Source of the DNA: Patescibacteria group bacterium
GTDB lineage: Bacteria > Patescibacteriota > Patescibacteriia > JAACEG01 > JAGUWE01
NCBI GenBank assembly: GCA_020062525.1
Contig: JAGUWE010000039.1
Coordinates: forward strand, 1 to 6,897
DNA length: 6,897 nt
Reading direction: 5' to 3'
Of this stretch, positions 1 to 5,078 are shown piece by piece; position 1 is the first letter of the stretch; each line of letters opens with the position of its first letter. The translations under genes were made by a program, and so were the position numbers. Under the pieces are notes generated by a model, which was not told where the DNA came from, made no database searches, and saw only the letters and a program-made list of their open reading frames with translations.

Positions 1-2048
1 AAAATTTGCACCGGCAACATGGGCAAATAGTCAATAAGCAAAGAAATTAAGGCAATGGAGTAAAAATTGCCAAAATTGGATAGCAAAGTGCTTTTAATAT
101 ATTTGACCGTATTGGCAAAAATTTTTCGGCCCTCAACAATACCGTTAATAATAGTGGTTAAACTTTTGTTAAGCAAAATTACATCGGAAACATCGCGGGC
201 AATATCAGATGCACCTTCCACAGCCAAAGCCACATTGGCTTCTTTGAGGGCCGGCGCGTCATTAAAACCTTCGCCTAAAAAACCAACAATTTTTTTTACT
301 TGTAAGGTCTGGATGATTTTAAATTTCTGTTCAGGAGAAACTCGGGCAAAGACCTTTTCTTTTTCAACAGCTTTTTGAAATTCTTCTGGAGAAAATTTGC
401 TTAATTCTTCGCCGGTAATAACCCGAGACGGCTTTTCAATTAATTTGGTCTGATAAGCCACGGCTCCGGCCACTTCTTTGGCATCACCGGTTAAAATTTT
501 TATTTCCACGCCAAGTTTTTTGGCTAAATTAACAGCTCTTTTAGTGTCTTTCTTAAGCGGATCAATAAAAGAAATCAGACCCAACAAAGTCATTTCTGAT
601 TCATCTTTGACTTCGTATTTAGCAGCCGCTCCTATTTCTTTTATGGCCACCGCTAAAACTCGCTTGCCGGCAAGGCCTTGCTGGTAAACCCAGTTATTTA
701 ATTCGGCTAAACTTTCATCTAAACTTTTTTCTCCTTCGGAAAATTGTTGAGACCAACAAATTTTAAAAATATTTTCTGGCGCGCCCTTGGCTACTAAAAA
801 ATTTTTGTCTTTTGTTTTGACTAAGGCGCTGCTTAGACGACGGCCGGGATCAAAAGGAATCTCGGCCAGTTTTTGGCAATCGCCAAGATCTCCTTTTTCT
901 TTTTTAGCAAGTTTTTGCCAAAGAGCAATATCAAAAGAATTATTGCTTTGGCGTTCGCGTTCGCCTAAAAAATTTGAGGCGGTCACGGCCCAAAAAAGAG
1001 TCTGCCGCGAGCCAAAAATCTCGCTGACGGTTAATTTGTTTTCGGTAATGGTGCCTGTTTTGTCAGTGCATAAAACTTCAATACTGCCCAAATCCTCAAT
1101 GGCCGAAAGTCGCCTGACCACCACCTTATCCTTAGCCATACGCAAAGCACCGCGAGAAAAAGAAATTGTTGTTACCAAAGGCAACGCCTCGGGAATAACA
1201 CTGACTGCTAAAGCAATGGAAAAAATCAAAAGCTCGCCGATTTTGGCTGATTCGCCTTTAAGAATAATGTTAAGCAAAAAAATTAAAACCATGGTCACCA
1301 CCACCAGGCGCAAAACAAAACGGGCAAAATCATTAATACCTCGTTCAAAATTACTTTCTTTGGTAGTCTCCAAAACTTTTTGCGAAATTTTACCCAGCGT
1401 TGAATTGGCGCCGGTGGCAAAAACCACGGCTTTGGCTGAACCGCTTAAAATTGAGGTGCCGGAAAAACCGATATTTTCCGCTTGATAATAATCAGTCGGC
1501 GCCTTGGCCAAGGGGTCAGCTATTTTGGCGATATTCACTGATTCACCGGTTAAAGTTGATTCATCAACCGTCAAATCACGCGTTTCAAAAAACCTAACAT
1601 CGGCCGGAATTTTATCACCGGCTTGCAAAAGCAAAACATCACCCACAACTAATTCTTTGGTTTCGATTAAATCAATTTTACCGGCGCGCCAGACATGAAC
1701 TTTTGAACGGCTGAATTGTTTTAAAATTTTAACCGCTTTTTCCGAACGGTATTCCTGATAAAAACCCAAACTGACCGAAATCAAAACAAATAAAACTATT
1801 AGAGCTCCGTCAATTAATTCTTTTAAACCAAAAGCAACTAAGGCCGCACCAAGTAATAAATAAATGAAAGGGGATTTAAACTGGCGGACTAAAATTTGAA
1901 CCGCTGTTATCTGGTGAGAAGTTATCTCGTTAAAACCTTCGCGCTGTCTGTCTTTAACCTCCTTTAGGGTAAGTCCGTTTTTATTTGATTTAGTGGCTGA
2001 AAAAACTTCCTCAATTTTTAGAGTAGCTATTTGGCTAAAATCCAACAT
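1..2048 (-). CDS. P-type cation-transporting ATPase, MgtA/PMA-like (3' end outside window)
   Basis: This is an ATP-driven inner-membrane cation pump. About 682 residues are visible from the ATG at 2048, and the frame is open to the left edge. Relatives are about 850-900 residues, so roughly the last 170-220 residues, including the final helices, lie outside. In order: an N-terminal cation-ATPase domain (about 1-50), helices M1/M2 (about 55-95), an actuator domain with TGES (167-170), M3 (about 244-263), M4 with the ion-site motif PEALP (286-290), the phosphorylation motif DKTGT with D329, the nucleotide-binding KGAP (K421), the hinge GEGFNDAPALK (592-602), and M5 starting near LLSNFGN. The SNFGN...LPML stretch in M5 and the KVVVRRL segment before the phosphorylation site resemble MgtA-type Mg2+ ATPases (family knowledge). 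The ion is not proven, since H+ and Ca2+ pumps share most motifs. The hinge has Glu593 where Asp is usual. No Shine-Dalgarno sequence is seen. The gene lies 168 nt downstream of the phosphodiesterase, on the same strand. Confidence 0.93.
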   Translation of the reverse strand, partial: MLDFSQIATLKIEEVFSATKSNKNGLTLKEVKDRQREGFNEITSHQITAVQILVRQFKSPFIYLLLGAALVAFGLKELIDGALIVLFVLISVSLGFYQEYRSEKAVKILKQFSRSKVHVWRAGKIDLIETKELVVGDVLLLQAGDKIPADVRFFETRDLTVDESTLTGESVNIAKIADPLAKAPTDYYQAENIGFSGTSILSGSAKAVVFATGANSTLGKISQKVLETTKESNFERGINDFARFVLRLVVVTMVLIFLLNIILKGESAKIGELLIFSIALAVSVIPEALPLVTTISFSRGALRMAKDKVVVRRLSAIEDLGSIEVLCTDKTGTITENKLTVSEIFGSRQTLFWAVTASNFLGERERQSNNSFDIALWQKLAKKEKGDLGDCQKLAEIPFDPGRRLSSALVKTKDKNFLVAKGAPENIFKICWSQQFSEGEKSLDESLAELNNWVYQQGLAGKRVLAVAIKEIGAAAKYEVKDESEMTLLGLISFIDPLKKDTKRAVNLAKKLGVEIKILTGDAKEVAGAVAYQTKLIEKPSRVITGEELSKFSPEEFQKAVEKEKVFARVSPEQKFKIIQTLQVKKIVGFLGEGFNDAPALKEANVALAVEGASDIARDVSDVILLNKSLTTIINGIVEGRKIFANTVKYIKSTLLSNFGNFYSIALISLLIDYLPMLPVQI

Positions 2049-2216
2049 AAAAATTTAAAATGCAAAATGCAAAAATCAAAATGACAATTCAAAATTTAAA
2101 AATTATTTAATTCCAAAATCATTTTAACCTTAGTCCATTTTGCGTTTTAGATTGCTCGCTTCGCTGAAGCGAGAGCGAAGCGGGTCATTTTGCATTTTGA
2201 TATTTGAATTTTTAAT
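2049..2216. repeat. AT-rich intergenic repeat region with GC-rich palindromic core
   Basis: This gap between the phosphodiesterase and the ATPase has no gene. It holds several related words of the type CATTTTGCATTTTGA in both orientations, including a perfect 9-nt inverted pair CAAAATGAC (2077-2085) and GTCATTTTG (2184-2192). The centre is GC-rich. CTCGCTTC (2155-2162) pairs perfectly with GAAGCGAG (2166-2173) over a 3-nt loop. Alternatively, CGCTTCGCT (2157-2165) pairs perfectly with AGCGAAGCG (2174-2182) over an 8-nt loop, so the two hairpins exclude each other. No T-run follows either stem on the minus strand, so this is not a good intrinsic terminator. The overall shape suggests a small non-coding repeat element of the kind scattered through CPR genomes (inference). 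Confidence 0.6.
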
Positions 2217-2894
2217 TTATAACGCTCTATCCGGATAATTGGTAATCAAACCATCAACGCCCCAAGATTTAAACTTTTTTATTTCCCTTGAACTATTAAC
2301 CGTCCAAGCCCAAATGTAAAGATTGTTTTGGTGAGCTGCTGCTAAATATTTTTTCTTAAGAAAATTATGTCTAATATGAAAACCGTCAGCGTGATGGGTC
2401 TTGGCTAATTTTAAAAAATCAGCCAAGCGACGCGGCAATTTTCTGATTAAAATGCCAGTTTTAATTTTGGGATTCAAATTTTTAGCAATTCTTAATTTAT
2501 TATAAAGAAAAGAAGAAATCACGACTTGATTAGTAATTCTTTTTTGTTCAATCAACTTTACTGCCGGCACCACGGTGCCCAGGCCTTTTAATTCAATATT
2601 AAGCAAAATATTTTTTCCAGCTAATAAATCAATAACTTCTTCTAAAGTCGGAATTCTTTCACCACTGCCAGCATCAATCTTTTTAATCTCTTCTAAGGTT
2701 ATTTGACTTACCAAACCTTTACCTCGAGTTGTGCGGCTAACATCATTGTCGTGAATCACAATTAATTTTTTATCTTTTGATAAATGGACGTCCAACTCCA
2801 CTCCCTGGGCTCCTAAACCAACAGCTTTCTTGAAACTTCTCAAGGTATTTTCCGGCGCGTAACCCCTGGCCCCCCGATGGCCAATGATAAGCAT
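2217..2894 (-). CDS. Glycerophosphodiester phosphodiesterase (GDPD family)
   Basis: This enzyme hydrolyses glycerophosphodiesters from phospholipid breakdown to sn-glycerol 3-phosphate and an alcohol, using a TIM-barrel fold and a divalent metal. The 225 residues fit the short bacterial cytosolic form, and no signal peptide is seen. Family motifs are present in order: HRG at 6-8 (catalytic H6), PENT at 14-17, the metal-site pair E33/D35 in GVELDV, the second catalytic histidine in IHDND (H48), the barrel residues NIELKG (E101, K103), WAWTVN near residue 192, and GLITNYPD at the C-terminus. All residues expected for activity appear present. The ATG at 2894 lies four residues before HRG, leaving no room for a later start. 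No Shine-Dalgarno sequence is visible upstream. The gene sits between the ATP-grasp gene (terminator at 3047-3071) and the ATPase, so it is probably its own unit or the lead gene for the ATPase. The substrate head group cannot be told from sequence. Confidence 0.95.
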   Translation of the reverse strand: MLIIGHRGARGYAPENTLRSFKKAVGLGAQGVELDVHLSKDKKLIVIHDNDVSRTTRGKGLVSQITLEEIKKIDAGSGERIPTLEEVIDLLAGKNILLNIELKGLGTVVPAVKLIEQKRITNQVVISSFLYNKLRIAKNLNPKIKTGILIRKLPRRLADFLKLAKTHHADGFHIRHNFLKKKYLAAAHQNNLYIWAWTVNSSREIKKFKSWGVDGLITNYPDRAL

Positions 2895-2930
2895 AAATTT
2901 TAAAGTTAAAGCTCAAATATTAAAACAATA

Positions 2931-3000
2931 AATTTCTACTAATTTCGCGAAGCGGGTTTCTGTGAGTTTCTGAAACTTATTGATACTAATAGAAATTAGT
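2931..3000. repeat. Imperfect inverted repeat with GCGAAGCGGGT word
   Basis: The arm AATTTCTACTAATTTC (2931-2946) matches the reverse complement of 2982-2997 at 13 of 16 positions. In another register ACTAATTTC (2938-2946) is perfectly complementary to GAAATTAGT (2992-3000). The loop contains GCGAAGCGGGT (2947-2957), also found at 2175-2185 in the next gap, and a GTTTC/GAAAC pair (2956-2960 and 2972-2976). It resembles a dispersed non-coding repeat upstream of the phosphodiesterase. A role as a regulatory hairpin in its leader is possible but not shown. Confidence 0.5.
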
Positions 3001-3045
3001 TATTATTTAAATTTTTGTGTTGCCTGCTTTTGTTATTATTCTACC

Positions 3046-3071
3046 AAAAAATCGCCCAAAAGGCGATTTTT
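3046..3071 (-). terminator. Intrinsic terminator of the ATP-grasp gene
   Basis: AAAAATCGCC (3047-3056) pairs perfectly with GGCGATTTTT (3062-3071) over a 5-nt loop, a 10-bp stem. Read on the minus strand the stem runs into six T's (3051-3046), the classic Rho-independent form. It lies 26 nt beyond the ATP-grasp stop codon. The plus-strand reading also ends in T's, but no plus-strand gene is near. It should largely separate ATP-grasp transcription from the downstream phosphodiesterase. Confidence 0.85.
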
Positions 3072-3096
3072 GAAAATTATCCCGATCAAATTCAAA

Positions 3097-4428
3097 TTAG
3101 GTTTCTCTTAAATAGCCCCAGCTATGCAGTTTATCGCTATCTTCAAACCAACGATCGCCAATATCTTTTCTATAATACATATTGGGAATGAGAATATTTT
3201 TTATTCGGCGATAGACCTGCCTTTGGGTTTGTTTCATTGTTTGACCGCAACCAACAACAATTAAAGACACTCCCGAGGTGCCGGTTAACACCCATTCCCC
3301 GTCAACCAATTTAACATCTTCAATATGAATGCCATCCGAATTATTTGGTTTTTTAAACATTATAACGGCTTCGCGGGTATGTTGCTCCAAAATTTTAATA
3401 TCCGCTCCATAAGGAAAAGGCGGAGTGACAATTCTAACGCCAATCTGAAATCCGCCTTTAGTTCTAAATCTGGTAAACTTCTGGGTTGCTAACTGATAAA
3501 GGAATTCGCCGATCGGCATTAAAATTCCTTCTTGCTGAATGCTAATTGTCGGATAACCAAAGCGAGCGGTAAATTCCAAAGGATAAATGCCGTAATTATT
3601 AACAATACAATTGAGGTCAATGTAACCGACATAACCCTCTTCTTTCAGTTTTGACTCCATTTTTTTTAAGGTCACATTAAATATTTTATTTGGCTCGCTC
3701 CAAAACATAGTGGTGCCCATTTCACCGGTTGAGGGACCGATATTGCCGGGAAAAAGTTTTTTGTGTTCAAAATTGACATTAATGGGATAAACAAATTCTT
3801 GACCGTTAAAAAAAGCGCCAACCGCCACCTCCACTCCGCTGACTCGTTTTTGCAGCTGATAAACTTTAATGCTTTTAATTTTGGCCGCTATTTTTTTATA
3901 GGCCTCAAGCACCTGAATCACATCTTTGCCATCATCCTCCTCGCCGACGAAAAGCGATAATTTAAGATTTTGCGCTTCGCCGCTGGGTTTAAAAACATAT
4001 TTAGCCGGATTTTGCTTGATAAAATTTATTCCCTCATCAAAGGAAGTAAAGGTCTCATAAGGAATAATGGTAATACCGGCTTTTTTCAACTCTTCCTGGC
4101 CAAAAGACCTGTCATCTTCCAGTTGGTCGGTATAGGGAGTGCCACTGACCACTGGTTTTCCTTTTTTTCTTGCCTCGTTGGCCCATTTGCCCATACCTAA
4201 AACATCATCAAAAATAACGATATCGGCCCAGTCAATTTCTTTTTTCCAATTGTCGGTCTTGGGCACAAAACCGTCGGCGATGTCTCTTTCTGTTTTGTTG
4301 TCAATATAATATTTAACTTCGTGACCCTCTTTAACGACTTGCCAAACAATGTCGCTAATCAGGGCATCATAAGAGACAAAAAGAAATTTTCTTTTCTCCG
4401 TAGTTTGCGCAAGATGATTATTATTCAT
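3097..4428 (-). CDS. PurD-like ATP-grasp ligase (phosphoribosylamine-glycine ligase homologue)
   Basis: This is a 443-residue ATP-grasp enzyme most like phosphoribosylamine-glycine ligase. That family joins a carboxylate to an amine at the cost of ATP, in step two of purine synthesis. The N-terminal domain (about 14-100) begins KFLFVSYDALISD and lacks the GxGGREHA signature of true PurD. The ATP-grasp part follows: KYVFKPSGE (K147, ATP-contacting lysine), SGVEVAVGAFFNG (197-209), GPSTGEMGT (231-239, compare GPNTGGMGA in PurD), YIDLN (269-273), and LEFTARFGYP (284-293). PurD usually reads EFNxRFGDPE here, so the metal-binding Asn is Thr287 and the DPE is changed. The C-terminal domain ends MYYRKDIGDRWFED, like the PurD tail. 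Length fits PurD (about 420-440). No other purine gene is near. The gene has its own promoter and terminator, so it acts alone. It may be a divergent PurD or a ligase with another substrate. The start is the first ATG, with no Shine-Dalgarno sequence. Confidence 0.85.
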   Translation of the reverse strand: MNNNHLAQTTEKRKFLFVSYDALISDIVWQVVKEGHEVKYYIDNKTERDIADGFVPKTDNWKKEIDWADIVIFDDVLGMGKWANEARKKGKPVVSGTPYTDQLEDDRSFGQEELKKAGITIIPYETFTSFDEGINFIKQNPAKYVFKPSGEAQNLKLSLFVGEEDDGKDVIQVLEAYKKIAAKIKSIKVYQLQKRVSGVEVAVGAFFNGQEFVYPINVNFEHKKLFPGNIGPSTGEMGTTMFWSEPNKIFNVTLKKMESKLKEEGYVGYIDLNCIVNNYGIYPLEFTARFGYPTISIQQEGILMPIGEFLYQLATQKFTRFRTKGGFQIGVRIVTPPFPYGADIKILEQHTREAVIMFKKPNNSDGIHIEDVKLVDGEWVLTGTSGVSLIVVGCGQTMKQTQRQVYRRIKNILIPNMYYRKDIGDRWFEDSDKLHSWGYLRET

Positions 4429-4468
4429 TTTTTAGTAAATTATTTTTTATTAATTAAACATATTATTA

Positions 4469-4496
4469 ATTATAAAATGATTTTATTTTTTTGCAA
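4469..4496 (-). promoter_or_regulatory. Promoter of the ATP-grasp gene
   Basis: On the minus strand, TTGCAA (4496-4491, 4 of 6 to the -35 consensus) and a perfect TATAAT (4474-4469) are separated by 16 bp. The expected start point is near 4462, giving a leader of about 34 nt before the ATG at 4428. It begins right after the terminator of the tRNA unit, which supports independent transcription. The region is very AT-rich, so chance matches are possible. Confidence 0.6.
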
Positions 4497-4497
4497 T

Positions 4498-4519
4498 AAA
4501 AAAACAGCCCGGGGCTGTG
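4498..4519 (-). terminator. Intrinsic terminator, second of two after the tRNA locus
   Basis: On the minus strand ACAGCC pairs with GGCTGT over a 3-nt CCG loop (stem within 4504-4518) and runs straight into a stretch of T's. This is a compact, GC-rich Rho-independent terminator. It is followed by the ATP-grasp promoter. Confidence 0.8.
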
Positions 4520-4526
4520 CATAAAT

Positions 4527-4554
4527 AAAAAAGAGAGAGAATTTTTCTCTCTTT
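4527..4554 (-). terminator. Intrinsic terminator, first of two after the tRNA locus
   Basis: AGAGAGAGAA (4532-4541) pairs with TTCTCTCTTT (4545-4554), ten pairs with one G-T wobble and a TTT loop. An alternative is the 9-bp register 4530-4538 with 4546-4554. On the minus strand the stem is followed by a T-run (4532-4527). With the hairpin at 4504-4518 it makes a tandem stop for transcription coming from the tRNA promoter. Confidence 0.7.
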
Positions 4555-4742
4555 ATCTAAAAATGGGGCGGAATAAAATTAAAAAAATGAATTGAGGGAC
4601 AAATTTATTCTTGGAATGACCCTATTCATAATTACGAAGTAACGAAAAATTAGTTTGTCTTTTTTGCCATCAGGCACCTTATAAAAGAAATGATATCTTT
4701 TTAATAAATTTTCGCTTAATTTTTTGATATTTGAGTCATATC
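4555..4742. other. Region without a recognised gene, transcribed downstream of tRNA-Trp
   Basis: This stretch between the tRNA locus and its terminators has no recognised gene. On the minus strand one frame stays open from 4764 to a TAA at 4579, 61 codons, and reads plausibly (for example YKVPDGKKDKLIFRYF near its middle). It has no usable start codon at its beginning, its first part runs through a copy of the tRNA 3' end, and its only ATG is late, inside FVIMNRV. It could be a decayed gene end or an untranslated trailer. The plus strand shows only very short frames. Confidence 0.35.
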
Positions 4743-4762
4743 TTGGCAGGAGTGGAAGGAAT
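4743..4762 (-). repeat. 20-nt direct repeat of the tRNA-Trp 3' end
   Basis: This 20-nt stretch is identical to 4832-4851, which covers the 3' end of the inner tRNA-Trp: the end of the T loop, the 3' side of the T stem, the 3' acceptor strand, the discriminator and CCA. The two copies are 89 nt apart in the same orientation. A duplicated tRNA 3' end is the typical scar of site-specific integration into a tRNA gene, but only 69 bp lie between the copies. If it is an attachment-site pair, the element is gone or was a minimal one. Confidence 0.7.
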
Positions 4763-4804
4763 TGCTATGTTGAATAACATGGCGATTTCGCTATATTCAT
4801 AGCA
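4763..4804. repeat. Hairpin-forming segment after the outer tRNA-like gene
   Basis: TGCTATG and CATAGCA at the two ends of 4763-4804 are perfectly complementary. The stem continues with a further 4 bp (AATA with TATT) after a 3-nt bulge, and a small GCGA/TCGC pair sits at the tip. It lies exactly between the 3' end of the outer tRNA-like sequence and the duplicated tRNA-Trp 3' end. No long T-run follows, so it is not a clear terminator. It may be an RNA processing signal or a remnant of the insertion event. Confidence 0.5.
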
Positions 4805-4820
4805 CGGGCTGAGGGAATCG

Positions 4821-4922
4821 TCCCCCACCTTTTGGCAGGAGTGGAAGGAATCGGACCCTCGTTCCCGGTTTTGGAGACCGGTGTTCTGCCATTGAACTAC
4901 ACTCCCAGCAAAAGGTGGGGGA
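4821..4922. repeat. Perfect 14-bp inverted repeats bracketing tRNA-Trp
   Basis: TCCCCCACCTTTTG (plus strand 4821-4834) is perfectly complementary to CAAAAGGTGGGGGA (4909-4922). The arms bracket the inner tRNA-Trp, and the last bases of its encoded CCA belong to one arm. In the transcript they would pair into a long helix almost continuous with the tRNA acceptor stem. No target-site duplication is seen outside the arms. Confidence 0.85.
4836..4906 (-). tRNA. tRNA-Trp (anticodon CCA)
   Basis: This is a complete 71-nt cloverleaf with CCA encoded directly after it (4835-4833). The acceptor GGGAGTG pairs with CACTCCT (G1-U72 wobble), followed by TA and D stem GTTC/GAAC with a 7-nt loop containing GG. 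The anticodon stem CCGGT/ACCGG is perfect, and the loop CTCCAAA gives anticodon CCA, which reads UGG tryptophan codons. The variable loop is 4 nt. The T stem GAGGG/CCTTC has one G-U, and discriminator G73 is as expected for bacterial tRNA-Trp. The T loop is TCCGATT, so position 55 is C instead of U. The gene lies inside an interrupted tRNA-like copy, is flanked by 14-bp inverted repeats, and is transcribed from the promoter at 4981-5009. Confidence 0.93.
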
Positions 4923-4980
4923 TTGGAGACCGCAGTTATACCATTTAACTAAGCCCGCAATTAAATAACTTATCTGCCTT

Positions 4981-5009
4981 ATTTTATAAAATCTAAAGTT
5001 TTTTGTCAA
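4981..5009 (-). promoter_or_regulatory. Strong promoter of the tRNA-Trp locus
   Basis: On the minus strand a perfect TTGACA (5009-5004) and TAAAAT (4986-4981, 5 of 6) stand 17 bp apart. Transcription should begin near 4974, about 16 nt before the outer tRNA-like 5' end at 4958. The transcript would run through both tRNA sequences to the tandem terminators near 4500-4554. It is divergent from the plus-strand promoter at 5042-5070. Confidence 0.85.
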
Positions 5010-5041
5010 TTGAAAATCTTTAATTTTTTTAGTTAAATTCA

Positions 5042-5070
5042 TTGACAAAAAAGTCGTTTTGTGCTACAAT
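5042..5070 (+). promoter_or_regulatory. Near-consensus promoter giving a leaderless mRNA
   Basis: TTGACA (5042-5047, perfect) and TACAAT (5065-5070, 5 of 6) are separated by exactly 17 bp. The start point, 6-8 nt after the -10 box, falls at about 5076-5078, and the ATG begins at 5079. No ribosome binding site could fit. This placement also rules out the in-frame GTG at 5061, which lies upstream of the -10 box and would not be transcribed. Confidence 0.85.
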
Positions 5071-5078
5071 TCAGCCTT

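Larger units (their letters stand above)
4803..4958 (-). pseudogene. Interrupted second tRNA-Trp-like gene (contains the complete tRNA-Trp)
   Basis: The 5' half (4958-4922) reads as a tRNA: acceptor strand GCGGGCT, TA, D stem GTTA/TAAC with loop AATGGTA, then GCGGT and loop CTCCAAT with anticodon CCA. The expected 3' anticodon strand ACCGC does not follow. Instead an inverted-repeat arm begins at once, then the complete inner tRNA-Trp, then the other arm. After that comes ACGATTCCCTC and AGCCCGT (4810-4804), which pairs with GCGGGCT over all seven positions (one G-T wobble). Discriminator G4803 is followed by CTA, not CCA. The break lies next to the anticodon loop, near where tRNA introns occur. 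The variable region and part of the T arm are missing or overlap the repeat. The best reading is a tRNA-Trp paralogue disrupted by a second tRNA-Trp. A functional nested arrangement cannot be excluded. Confidence 0.6.

Noticed and set aside
67..1698. Several plus-strand open frames (67-378, 478-687, 787-1485, 1400-1597, 1504-1698)
   Set aside because: They lie antisense to the P-type ATPase, whose motifs are unmistakable on the other strand. Their translations show no domain and follow its codon structure.
2895..2960. Promoter for the phosphodiesterase gene
   Set aside because: Only weak AT-rich matches (for example TTGTTT with TTTAAA) occur. In such AT-rich DNA they are not distinguishable from chance.
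3763..4524. Plus-strand frames at 3763-3960, 3970-4200 and 4321-4524
   Set aside because: They are antisense to the ATP-grasp gene, and the last overlaps its promoter and terminator. No motif or ribosome site supports them.
4800..4958. A tRNA with an ordinary self-splicing group I intron
   Set aside because: The insert is about 100 nt and is itself a full tRNA with flanking inverted repeats. None of the conserved group I core elements are visible.
4797..5048. An 83-codon minus-strand frame
   Set aside because: It reads straight through the tRNA-Trp locus and its promoter. The SSMAEHRSPKPGTRVRFLP-like peptide is the familiar false translation of tRNA genes.
5061..5078. GTG at 5061 as start of the secreted protein
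   Set aside because: It lies in the promoter just before and within the -10 box, so it would be upstream of the transcript. The ATG at 5079 gives a normal signal peptide.
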